Part shown: one piece after another, positions 24,501 through 35,531 of the stretch | Layout: the number at the start of each line of letters is the position of its first letter | Numbering within the stretch: the stretch's first letter is position 1 | Assembly (NCBI GenBank): GCA_007644065.1 | Contig: VJWN01000011.1 | Span: 186,001-250,000, forward strand | Length of the DNA: 64,000 nt | Direction of reading: 5' to 3' | DNA from: Margaritispora aquatica | Taxonomy: Eukaryota; Ascomycota; Leotiomycetes; Helotiales; Discinellaceae | The notes under the pieces: generated by a model | What the model was told of the DNA's origin: nothing | The model's database searches: none | Seen by the model: the letters and a program-made list of their open reading frames with translations, nothing else | Position numbers and translations under genes: made by a program

Positions 24501-27500
24501 ATTATGCAATGGTACAACGATGATGACCTCGTTAGCTCTCTGCTCCGCTCTGCAATTAAAATACAGGACGCTACGGTTGAAGCTGTAGTTCAAGAGCTGA
24601 CCTCTATAACGCCATCTGACGAGTATCTACAAGCTGTGTCTGTATACTTTGTTGCAAAACTGAAGGACCTTTCGGATGAAAATGCCTTGAAGAATGTTAG
24701 GTAAGTACCAGCTCATTGGATGTACCAAATAGCAAATTTAACTCGTACATATATAGGGAAGCTTTCAAGAAACATGATTTTCTCCCAATTGATGGTAAAA
24801 TTCCTAGTCGTGTGAAGTCTACTTCGTGCTTTTGGGGAAACCCCAGATATCGAGGGCCAAAACTAAGCTTCAAGCACGATCTCCAACCCGAATATGAGAG
24901 GAATGCCACCATGTCAACTCTATGCAAAAGGATCTTAGGATTATCGACTCCATCCTGGAGGGATCTCATCCGTGAGTTAGACGTGCTGAAGGGTCGAGAT
25001 GCAATCTTTAGAGACATTGAGGATATATATGCCTACATGTTCAACAACTTCTCAGAAAAGAAGTCTAACTGGAAACTTATACTGTAAGGAACATATGGCC
25101 TTCTCCTTGAAGCTAGTTACGAGCTAACATGGCTTCGTTCCAGGGAGATTTTCGAAGAAAATGCATTGGTATTTGTGCAACTACCGACTGGGAACTGTTG
25201 GAAACCACCATCAAAATGCATTTGGCAAACACCAATAACTCTTCGATGCAAATTTGCTCTCAAAAAGCAATACAGCTCCTCAGATATTGGTGTGCTCAAC
25301 CTACTCCGGAGCATACTGAATATCAAGGATGCCGGTGTCCGAGATTATATCTCGGATTTAGAAATTCTGAGCACCGCAAGTAGTTGCAACCGAGACGATG
25401 TTGAAAACTTGTACAGGCATATTGAACTTCAATGGAAACCTGAGGTACAAATTCGGTGAGTCTACCTTCTAAAGTCACTATGTCCAATGATTGATGTTCA
25501 ATAGGCCAGCATTTGTATCGAATCGTCTGATACTGAATCACAAGGAAAAGAAATGGGTATCGTTAGACAGTTGTATATGGTCGGGGCCTAATTGCATCAA
25601 ATTAACTACGAAATTGGCGTCACTCTATCCCAACTTCAAAAGATTATTCTCTGAATATCTTCAGATCCGAAATGCTACCTCGGTAACATATACTCGCGAG
25701 TTCTCAGGTTTGGATATACCTGATCCAGAAAATATCACAGAAGAAACTTTGGTGAGAGTAAAAAGTCTCTTGTTTGGCCTCAATAGTCTTGTGGTCAATA
25801 ATCCTGGCTGCAAATTTCCAAAAGATGTTGAAAATTTCCTGAGAACTCAACGAATCTGGCCACGGAGAGATATGGGATTGGCATCCGTCGCCCTCGTTGA
25901 CCTTGAGCAGCCATTCTTTGTTCCAGATCATCCTCTTCTCCTAAACCTTTTCCAAACGAAAGAAATTTGTAATTTTCCTATTTTGGAATTTCAGTGTGAG
26001 GAAATCAGCTCAATCAAATCACTGCTGCTCATCTTAGGACTCGAGGAAAGATCTCTCTCTTCATCGAAAAAAGAGACTGTTAGCGCCACCGATATGTCAA
26101 ACCCTGCTGATGACCTCACTGAAGACTTACAGAAAAGATCACAAGCATTATTTTCGTAAGACTTTTTTTATTGTTTTTTTTAAAAAAAAAAAGAGAATGA
26201 CTGCTAATTTTCAGCAGCTGTGCTGTTCATTATAATTCCAAAAATCTAGCAGCTAGCGATCTTCTCAAGAAGCTAAGTGATATTCGTGTTTATAGGACTC
26301 CTGATATCTCCACCAAATACGAAGTCAACTCTCAAGGTATTGAGAAGAGTGTGGTGGCAACAGGTTACTTGAGAATGGCAGAAGAACATGGCGAGCTTCG
26401 AGTATTCGTTCCTGATGACGAAGTTCTCCGGAAGACGGGGTATTCAAACTGCCTCGCAACGGAAATGATCAGAATACTTCAAATTCCTGAGGACAAGTCC
26501 TGGCAAACAATCAGTGCTTTGTTGACATCAGAACCCAATGTCGACCAACTTGCTTTGATTCTATCATTGCAAGGGATTCATAACACACTAAGCCGGCAGA
26601 GGGTCTCTTGGCAAGGAGAGACACAAGAGTCAGCAAATGTTCAATCTGACTATGAAGTCGGAGATGAAGTAGGATGCAGTGTCGCAATCCAATTGCCGGC
26701 CAGCATAGAAGGGAGCCCCCGATTTACCACACCCAAACCCCACTTCAATCAATCGCTTGCTATCGAAGAGAACGTGGCTCATGAACAAGCCCCTGAAAGA
26801 TTGCACATAAATTTACAAAGAAGCGCCGGGGATTCGGTACCGCTAGACACAGAAACACTTCAGATATTGCTTCCTTCGAGTATGCCAAGATTGGGAGCCT
26901 CCCACGACTCTCCTAGGTCCTCCCAGAATGATATAGCTACAGTAAAAAGTCGAATCATTGCTAAAGCGAACGCAGCAAGTACTTCGATCTTCACTGTTGC
27001 TCCTGACGTCCGAGGAATAAAAGTTACAACAGATCCAACATCAAAATTTAATCTTTCAGATCTGGCAATGGCATTGCCCCTCACGCCTCCGAGAACAGTA
27101 GATAGAAATAAAAGCGTCGAAAATATTAGATTCACAGAAAGCCAGCGTCTACCAGCTCGTGTTTCACCGGCCACGCCGCCATCACAGACAGAAGTTACAC
27201 CAACGGCGTCTAGGACCAACCCCCATCGTTATGAGGATATAGATATCATTGGGTACAAAGGCGAGCAGTATTGTGTCGAGGTCCTGAAACACCACCTTCC
27301 GGATTTTGAGGAGAGTAAGCACTGGACCAGCAAACTGAGGAAATATGGTGGATTTGGAACGTATGGCAATGCGGAAGTCACAGATTTGACATATCCGGAT
27401 ATCCAGGGTCTTTTAAGCAAATTCATCCTCGATAGAGCGGAGGATGGGAGGGTACCTGATTGGTTGAAAGCCGCCAGCATTACTGGATCAAAGTGTCCAA

Positions 27501-27835
27501 CATACTTTTTGGAAGTCAAGACCACGACTGGAGCGCTTGAAACACCGTTCATCATCTCTCGTAACCAGTTTAAAATCGTGAGTGACTCCTTCGCGTGAGA
27601 TCGCGACCGCGACGCTCTTTAACTGGACATATTCGCTAACACAATGTCACAGATGGAAGACAAGGCTATTACCGTGGATGGTATCCCAAACGAGGTGTAT
27701 GTCATCTTACGAGTGTACGATATCAATGAACAGCCTCGTATAAAGATATACCTAGATCCTTGGAATTCGAGAGAACAGCATGGAGGCCTTCGCTTTATGG
27801 TTGAGAAGTATACTGTAACACAAATATCTACATAG
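21553..27835 (+). CDS. Large GHKL-ATPase of sacsin/NO VEIN type with C-terminal DUF3883-like domain
   Basis: Nine exons keep frame through eight canonical introns: 21553-21794, 21848-22682, 22730-24330, 24389-24700, 24757-25083, 25144-25455, 25505-26155, 26215-27577, 27653-27835. The product is about 1941 residues. The N-terminal histidine-kinase/HSP90-like ATPase has the N-box ECIQNADDND (about 96-104), then EIGFKEEHVRALCSVGDSTK and the G-rich loop GEKGIGFKS (162-170); FLIQADF follows, restored by the second splice. A long central region has no named domain; about 1450-1750 is Ser/Thr-rich linker. The last 175 residues (IGYKGEQYCVEVLKHH ... YFLEVKTTTG ... FIISRNQFKI) resemble the NOV/DUF3883 C-terminal domain, with a nuclease-like E-V-K motif. 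Intact. Role unknown; the family is expanded in fungi, and a stress or defence role is a guess. Confidence 0.85.
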
Positions 27836-30005
27836 TATGATTTGAGGAAATAAGCATAGCGTTTTTAAGCTATAGCATCACATAATTTCAGAAGTGAAAA
27901 CTTTGATTGGCGGTTGGAAAGCTATCTGACAAACCCATAGTGTGGCTGAGCAGACATGGCGTTTGGGAGCAATTGGGCAGTATAGCGGATGGGTCAGTAG
28001 AATATCCCACGTTGAGGGAAGCCCATTAGATTATAGGCTTGTTATAGACAATTTTATGTATCCTAGCGAATCTGCCGTGGAGAGTTGACAGTAGGGGTAA
28101 CTAGATTAAGTGCTTTTCATGATTTGTACTTTTTTCAAAATTGTTTTTGTTATATAGTAGTATCGCAATAAATCTTGAGGCGAAATTCATAGTTCAAATT
28201 GAGAATTCTAAACCTACTTGATAGTAGAGTTTAATAACATCCTAACAAGACATATCAGGACAGCTATTAGGTATAAGGATTATTATTACTTCCTATACTT
28301 TATTCTACCATGAAGTCTTTTGAAAGACAAGCTTTAACGTTTTCGAAAGCAGAATTTTGATAAACGAAAAAAAAAAAAAAACGACGCAGTATTGTAATAG
28401 CTTTTTATAATCAAACTCTGTTTTGGGGACCAAACTACTGGGCTACTGAGTATTTGCCCATAAAGCTATCTTCTAAGTACTTTTTTGAACTTTAATTAGT
28501 TACTAAAGTTATTTATGACCAAGTAAATAATAACTCGGCTAAGTAAATAAGTATTAGATAAGAACATTACGTAAAAGTAAATAAGTAAGATCTAACTATA
28601 CCGCAATATATATATAGATATATACAAATATGATAAGCCAAAACGATTTTTTTACTTAATAATAGGGTATTGGCGTTGTCGATATCGAAGTATTGAAATG
28701 GCGTAACGATCACCTTGAAATTCAAACTGAGTGTGTAGCAAATACTTGTCTCGATGTCTTAGGTCTTCGTATCCCCGCATTGGCGGTTCTGTTCGTTGAA
28801 GCCTATCTTTTGGTGTGGCTTGGCTATTTGTACCAAAATTCGAGGATTCAGAAAATATAGCTGGCAAGGACAAGCGATCTGATATGGAGCACGCAGAATT
28901 AGAGCATGAGGTAAGGTTTGGCGGAGCTTCTCTTTAGCTCCAAGACTTCTAAAGAATAGAATTAAATGATGGTTCGATATGGTTTGATTGCCAAGGAAAA
29001 TACTTATGTGGGTTTGCTATGGCATAAGGATGACCCAAAGGTGGATTCTGATATGATTCTCGAGAATTATTTGAAGCGCCAATAGTTGGCTAAAGGATTA
29101 TATGGAGGAGTGAGCTGACTAAGCTTCGTTCATGATTGAAATATCATGCTATCACATTTGCTCTCATACATATCACGTTTCATTCTCTATTTTTATGTTA
29201 ATATACCACTGAGATTACAATTATATCTTGCAATTCATTTCAGCACTCGTTGCATTTCAAATAGACCAGATGCCAAGACAATCTTTTTGGCGTGAATGAT
29301 ACACTTGTAGAGGATGAAGTCCGATTAGCGAGCCATATGACCCAAACACGAAATCGAAATGAAGATTCACTATATATTCACTAACCTATTTAGCTATCTA
29401 TTTATATCTCGCTCTTTCGAAGACAAAATATAAAGAACGACGCCTTTTAAAAATAAACGACATGAAGCTAGAGCAGTAAATCTCTTAGCTACCACAATCG
29501 ATGTGTGCTGAAGTGACCCCAAAAAGACTCAAGTCTCAACATTTGACACTGTTATTAAGAGGGGTCAGGGAAAGCATCAGTATATAATTCATCTTGATAA
29601 GGGTATGAATATAACTAGGCTATTATATATAAACACAGAAAATAAAGCACAAAACCGAAGCAATGAGTAGACCTGAGCTCGACCTAAGATATTCACATCA
29701 TTTACACTCAAATCAATGACAAACTTCTGACACTATGAACAACTCTAAGCTATTTTTGTAGTCTTTGAAACAGTCAAATTTTGTGATCTCAATATCATAT
29801 ACTGACTGCTTCACAATCGATATAAATAAAAATAACCTCCAAATCCTATCACCCACCGTGCTACGATAGACTAACAAACTTTCTACAGCAACAGGTAACC
29901 ATAATTTAGAAATCAAAATCTTCATCTATCACTTAGGTTATATTGTTTACTCATGGTTCATTTCCTCGTGGTGATTCTCGATTTCGGCAAAAAGCAAAAG
30001 CAAAA
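27836..30005. other. AT-rich stretch without a clear gene
   Basis: AT-rich DNA with a poly-A run near 28370 and TA-rich tracts, like decayed repeat DNA. The minus-strand frame at about 28921-28652 reads a normal-looking peptide (end QGDRYAISILRYRQRQ) but has no start and no family, and may be a gene fragment. A plus-strand frame at about 28970-29085 (start MMVRYGLIAKENTYVG) is similar. Nothing else seen. Confidence 0.5.
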
Positions 30006-30124
30006 ACATACAACAGTAGGTATTCGCTGGTGGTCACCCACCCAACTACTAATCTACCGATCTGAGGCTTGTGTATGGCAGAGCGGACGGGATGCCCAAT
30101 TCTCCTCAGTCTATGGTCGTATGT
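30006..30124 (-). rRNA. 5S ribosomal RNA (intact, 119 nt)
   Basis: Minus strand begins ACATACGACCATAGACTGAG and ends CTACTGTTGTATGT. The ends pair (ACATAC with GTATGT), and the length of 119 is that of fungal 5S. The internal promoter region (about GTAGTTGGGTGGGTGACCAC) is intact and a T-run lies directly after the 3' end as Pol III terminator. Filamentous ascomycetes carry 5S genes dispersed singly, as here. It sits on the same strand as the NLR gene, with its 5' end 11 bases past that gene's stop codon. Confidence 0.95.
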
Positions 30125-30135
30125 GACAGATTCCG

Positions 30136-33100
30136 TCAGATTTGGATAGAAGACCTCGATAACTTGGACATCTCAGATCCAATTAGCACCGTTGCCAGGT
30201 TCTTAACAAGACTGGCAATATCCCCCTTCACAATGACAATCAACTGAGCGATGGGCTGATGCTCTGAAAACAGATCGATCATGATTCGGACCCTTACCTT
30301 GTGGGAACATACAATCACTCGGTATCCTTTGGCGGCTCCAGCGCGCACAATCGAGACATCCGTCACGATATGAACCTCTCCAAAATTCCAGGTGTTTCGG
30401 CCCTACAAGGAAGAAGAAGGATCGTGCTCTTCCCGGCGTTGCTTTCTGAACCTTAAGCAGATTTTCCAACACATCCACGAGCTCAAGACACTTGTCGTAA
30501 TCCGAGCCTGCCTCTGCAGCTGTGAGATCGCCCTCAGCACGACCCAACTCACAAGTAAATCTGAGCTCGAGACAAGCATCCTGTCTCTCTAGGTCAAACT
30601 TCCGCAACCCGTTGGACCTGAATTGCTTAAGTAGCACCAAGTTCTCGTCGCAATACGAGATGCTATCGTTCCATTGCTTCCTTTTGGCTGCTTGGTTCAT
30701 CAGTATCCCCAGAACTTGAGTTTTAGTGATCACGATTTCCTCGGCATCGATGCGGCTGAGCTCGCCCTTGTTCACAAGCTCCAGAAACCAACTGTAGAGT
30801 TTCTGGCAGCTGTTCCATTGGCCTGCCTCCGATGCTGCGTGGAATTCGTACGTGAATTTAAGCAGAAGGTCTCGATCATTCTGCACGTAAAGGAAGTCGA
30901 CATCACTCAAGGTAATTGGTGCGGCTTTCAAAGCAGCACTATCACCCAAATCCTTCAGGAGTGTCTTGACTGATTTAAGATCGTGGGTTGCATACGCAAG
31001 CTTCAAGTCCTGGGTGATCTGGGACTGGCGAAGATTAGTTTCGAGGAATTCTCTGATCCGCTGCAAGGGCGTGGCATGTGAGGCGTAGTCTGTAAACATG
31101 CCATCTCGGCAAAGAGTATCCAACCTTTGCAACAGAGACCACACTTCAGTCACATCACCGGTCATCCACGCGCCATGCGCACCATTCAAGAGTCTGGCTT
31201 CCTCTCCATATTTGGCCGGGTTATCATATACCTGTGCAACCCATGCGGATTCTGGACTTGAGTTACTTTCACACATCTGCCACCATGTGCGTGGGAATTC
31301 TTTGCACTTATTTCTATCCATCGTGGCAGCTTGACTAGCTGGAGAGGGCAGTTGGATCTTGGGAAACGACTTCGGCTGTTTTGAAGCGTTCTTGGGCCGT
31401 GCATTTTCAGAAGTGTCACCACTGTCACCCATTCTCGACTGAGTTAAACAGTATAGCCCCAAGTACTTTTTGTGTTTCTCATCCAAAGTCCTTTTTTTAA
31501 CCTCCAGTGCGTTAAATATATCGATGGGTGCTGAGACCTTAGTTAGGATAGCTCGCATCGAGTCGATATGTTGTTCTGCCTCCTCGAAACGATATCCGTC
31601 TACTGCCCCTGTGATCATTGTTTCGTGAAGCTCCAAGGATTTTATCCATTCGCCCGTGTTGTATGATGTCTCGAGAGCTTTGTTGAGTTTGATTTCGGCC
31701 TTTGTCATTGCCACAGGAATTGTCTGGAGGTTCCGTGCATTAAAACCGAACATTCTTTTGTATTGGCTGACGCTGATTTCTCTGGACTGTTCTAGTAGCT
31801 TTTCTACGATAGCATGTTCTTTAGGGATCATTGTGCGTTGCTGGCACTTCTCGGTACTCCGGGCTCCTGTGGCTAGAAGCTCTGCATTGCACATTCCGCT
31901 CAGAAGGAGACTAATGGCACAAACAAGGTCGTGTATGTCCGGAAGCTTTGTATCAGGATATTGTGTATTTTGGATAACGCTGGTCATAGTGCGAAAGTCA
32001 TCCATCACGGCAGATAGCAAGTTAAGACGTTCTAGGTTTGGGAGAGGTGAGCCAGTCTGATCGAGTTTCTCACACAGTTCATCCTTGAGCGCCATTAAAG
32101 CTGGCCAGCTTTTCTGGCCCCCGCTGGGATGTTGTTCTAGAGGCAAAGCGAAAAGCTGCACCAAGAGTAAACCGTCCTGGTATACGTAAGTATCCAAGGT
32201 GAGATTTTGGTGGTCCAGCGATGCAAGGAGACGAAAACCAATGGATGAAAGCTCGAAAACGTGCTCAGAAGTCTGACGACTATTTTCGAGAGTTGAAACG
32301 ATATGGACCAGAACCAGGACGAAAAATTGCATGTATCGCTCTTTTTCCACGACTTCACCAAATTTGGCAGAGAGTAGCCTGAGTACTTTAAACATCTGTT
32401 CCTCAGGCATGAGACGTGTTGTCAGCGGTAGAGCACTTAGTAGAGCTGGGCTGCTCAGAGCTATAATGAGTCTCAAAGGCCAATCATTAACGGGTATGTC
32501 AGTCAAACAGAAGTTGATGGACGAGACCATATTTGCGAATCCAATCCTGAAATCCTGCTTCTGTTCGACGAACAGGCAGTGTAGAGATTCTAGTGCGAAG
32601 CCAAAGATAGTCCTCAATTTTATTCTTTTCGCGGGCGTCAAGAAGGCAGCGAGATACGCCCGTCCCACGATTGTGAGCAAAGGGTGTACACGGAAGCAAG
32701 TTTTGTCATTATCAATGCGGACATAACCACGATCCATGGCAAACGATAGCCAAGCCAAACACCATGGATTGGAGGGCTCAAAGCAGCCTACCATGGGGAA
32801 ATCCTGGCGCAGCGATACATTTGCCGTAGTGGAGAACATAATTTGCAGCGTAGCCTCCGTGTTTGCTACATCCCAGAATATGGCTAAGATACAGATGAAG
32901 AAGAAATTACCACGGAGGAGGTTGATGGAAGCGTGGCGGATTTCTTGGGCAAAACGAGAGGCACCAAAATCTACCTGCTTCAGGTCGGCCTCAGATTCAA
33001 AAAGGCCGTGGTGAAGACGTTGGTAGAAGTGCCTCCATTCTATCTTGAGTGCTCGCTGGAGCGGCAGAACACTTATCAGGGCAGAAGGATTGCATCCCAG

Positions 33101-35125
33101 CAACTGAACGATGCTTACCAAGTGATCGATATCCTCATAGGCCCATTGCTGGGTGTCCTCGCCACACTTCTGCAGTACTTGGTAGGAGAGGTCGATAGCG
33201 CTGGCGACGTCCAATCCTTCTAGCTCATATAGAAGAGGCACAAATGGGCGACTAATCTGTGTTTCCAACCACTGTGCGTCGCCCCGTCTGGCAGAAAATA
33301 TTAGACGGGTTTTCTGCTCTCTACTTGTTGGATTCTGGCTCAGGGTCACCAAGGATTCCATGAACCGGCATAACTCTACAGTTGCACTTTCGCTCAGTGG
33401 TGCGACTAGATGTGATGGATGTCTCGTGAGGTGAATATCCAGGCTATCGAAGATGAGGATCGACTCTATGCCCAAGAGTATCTCAGCCACAATAGCATCG
33501 ATCATGGCGTTGTCGTAAGATTGAAGCGAATGAGAAAGTATAAACCGATGATCAGGAGCCTTCACTTGTGATAGCAACTGGCGGAGAATGGCGCGAGATA
33601 AATCCCCACACGATGTGATTGAGTCCTTGGAAAAATCAATTGCCACAACTGCGTCAACAAAGTTGGTTGATTTCCAGAGCGAGATGGCACGTTTCAGGAA
33701 AAGGGATTTCCCAACTCCAGCCATTCCGTGTAAATATACTGCGTAGGTTTGCAGCAACTGCTTTTCAAGTCTTAAGAGAGCCATATCACGGCCGTAGAGC
33801 CCTTCCATAACCTGAGTAGAAGGGGACACGCTCTTGATGGCCGTGGCCATGGACGGGTGGAGGATAGGCTCATTTGACGGTACGAGTACACACCGCAGCC
33901 CAGATCCATATGTGATGGCAACAAAACTATCCTGGCACTGCTGCTGCCGTTGATGTCTTGCTGGCCGCGTGGGATTCATTCGCAACGTCCCACGGCCCAC
34001 CGCCGCTGCCTCAGAAAAGGAGCCCCCCCGAATGAGCAAGGCATCGTAGAAGGCTTGAAGGAACATAGCGGCTGCGCTGGCAGCTATTTGGAACGACATA
34101 CCAAGAACACCTTTCACGCCGTGCTTCAAGAACTGTTGAGCAATATTGGCATCGTCACCCAGGGTTGCATTTGCCGATTCGCATGCGTTCAAGACGACGA
34201 AAGGAATTTTGTATTTCTCCAGCACTTGAGCAACAGTCCGTCCTGGTACTGACCAGAAGCCATCAGATTTCGGATCGCTGAAGGAAAGCATGCCGTACTT
34301 CTTCTGCTTCCCCTTCCGAGTTACAATCGTTCCATGCATATCAAAGTGCACTAGATGAAAGTAGCCGTGCTCGCCGTGGATTTTCCTCGCGCGCTCCAAG
34401 TGATCCTCAAACGCCGCGAAGGTTCCTGGTCGGACGATCTCGAGACGGATCTGAACAGGGCTGCTTGTATTTGCCAGCATCTTCTGGACCTTGATGAGTG
34501 TATCTGTTGCGAGGAATGGGTTGACTTCTTCTCCCATCGACGACGCCTGCGTCATGTCCCGTGCCACTACCACCAGCACGTTGAGTGTGAGAGTGCCATC
34601 AGGTTGTTTCCAGCAGTCAAACCTGTCAGGGTGCGACTGCTGATAATTTTCAGTTGGCGACGAAACAGATCGTTCGACTACGATCGCTAATCTTGTGTGG
34701 CCCCAAAGATCCGGGTTTTCCAGCAATTCCCAGAACAGCCGGTGGATGGTGTCGACCGAACACCCTCCATCGGCACTGTTGTGACACACCTCGATGGACA
34801 GCAAGATTGAATCCAGGCTGTACGGTGCATCTTCAAAGTCGGAGGCCAGAATGTGCCTGAGGGAGAGCTGACGCAGTAAATCTTCGGGATAGCGCTCCAA
34901 CAGCAGCTCAGCCTCCCTAGCTCGATCTAAGGAAAAAGGCAAGCTTCTGACGTATTTTTCGAGATACCATCGACAGGTCGATCTCTGATCTGAGTCGAGA
35001 GGATCTCTCACGGGAACATCACGCTTTACGACTACGCCGTTCTTGGCTACTTCTACTAACCACCCTTCGCCTTCGGTGGATTGTCGTGCAACGAGCCGGA
35101 GGGCCACTTTGTTCTGTTTAGACAT
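30136..35125 (-). CDS. NLR (STAND NTPase) with N-terminal CHAT caspase-like protease
   Basis: Two exons, 35125-30452 and 30402-30136, about 1646 residues. The start MSKQNKVALRLV at 35125 (context ATTACCATG) is preferred; the frame is open to another ATG at 35257. Residues about 200-400 form a CHAT domain: HFDMHG (catalytic His about 264) and VVLNACES (catalytic Cys about 315), followed by GVKGVLGMSFQI. A P-loop NTPase follows: GMAGVGKS (467-474), Walker B SILIFDSLD (about 555) and the arginine-bearing RLIFSARRGD; then a winged-helix-like FRVHPLLTIVGRAYL (about 810). The remaining half is helical, probably a TPR-like sensor. The 49-base intron (30451-30403) has a weak GTTCAG donor but a strong polypyrimidine-TAG acceptor; it restores a coding frame ending SSIQI. 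Known from family: CHAT is a caspase-like protease, and NLRs oligomerise on ligand. Inferred: it cleaves the gasdermin encoded head-to-head at 35532. Confidence 0.9.
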
Positions 35126-35531
35126 GGTAATTTTGTGGCTCTTGAGATGGTGAAGTTTCTGTATACTCCCCATGAAAGGGACCAGAGATTGTATTGTGCT
35201 TTTATGACAGTTGTCGTTAGTTGTTGGTGGTGATAGATGTGGCGCATCACCCTGCATATAAGCCGTTTCACAAGATATTGTACTTAGGAGAGCGCAACTT
35301 AAATAGGAAGGTTCAGCTCAGATAGAAGGGCTCAGTTCGAATAGGGGGGCGCAGCTCAAACAAACAGGAGGGCGCAGTTCAAACAGGAGTGTGCAGTGTC
35401 CTGAAAACGACTCGTGGTAGACCATCATATACATATATGATTTCGGCAGCGCCGCATCTGACCTGGAATCTGACCTTACTCTCTTCAACTCCTTACTCTT
35501 CGAATTCCTTACTCTCTTCAATTCTGCTCCA
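35126..35531. promoter_or_regulatory. Shared divergent promoter of the NLR and gasdermin genes
   Basis: The 406 bases between the two start codons must contain both promoters. It holds a degenerate tandem repeat (35289-35395) and, close to the gasdermin start, repeats of a CTTACTCTCTTCAA-like pyrimidine-rich element (35470-35525) that may be the initiator tract. No TATA box was confirmed. Confidence 0.55.
35289..35395. repeat. Degenerate tandem repeat in the divergent promoter
   Basis: About five to six units of roughly 19-22 bases with a common core like GGGCGCAGTTCAAACAGGA; the last two are the most alike, the first ones (GAGCGCAACTTAAATAGGA, GGTTCAGCTCAGATAGAA) more diverged. Confidence 0.75.

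Noticed and set aside
28652..28921. Small gene in AT-rich DNA
   Set aside because: Open about 90 codons with no start ATG, no splice partner found and no recognised family; kept only as a note in the stretch description.
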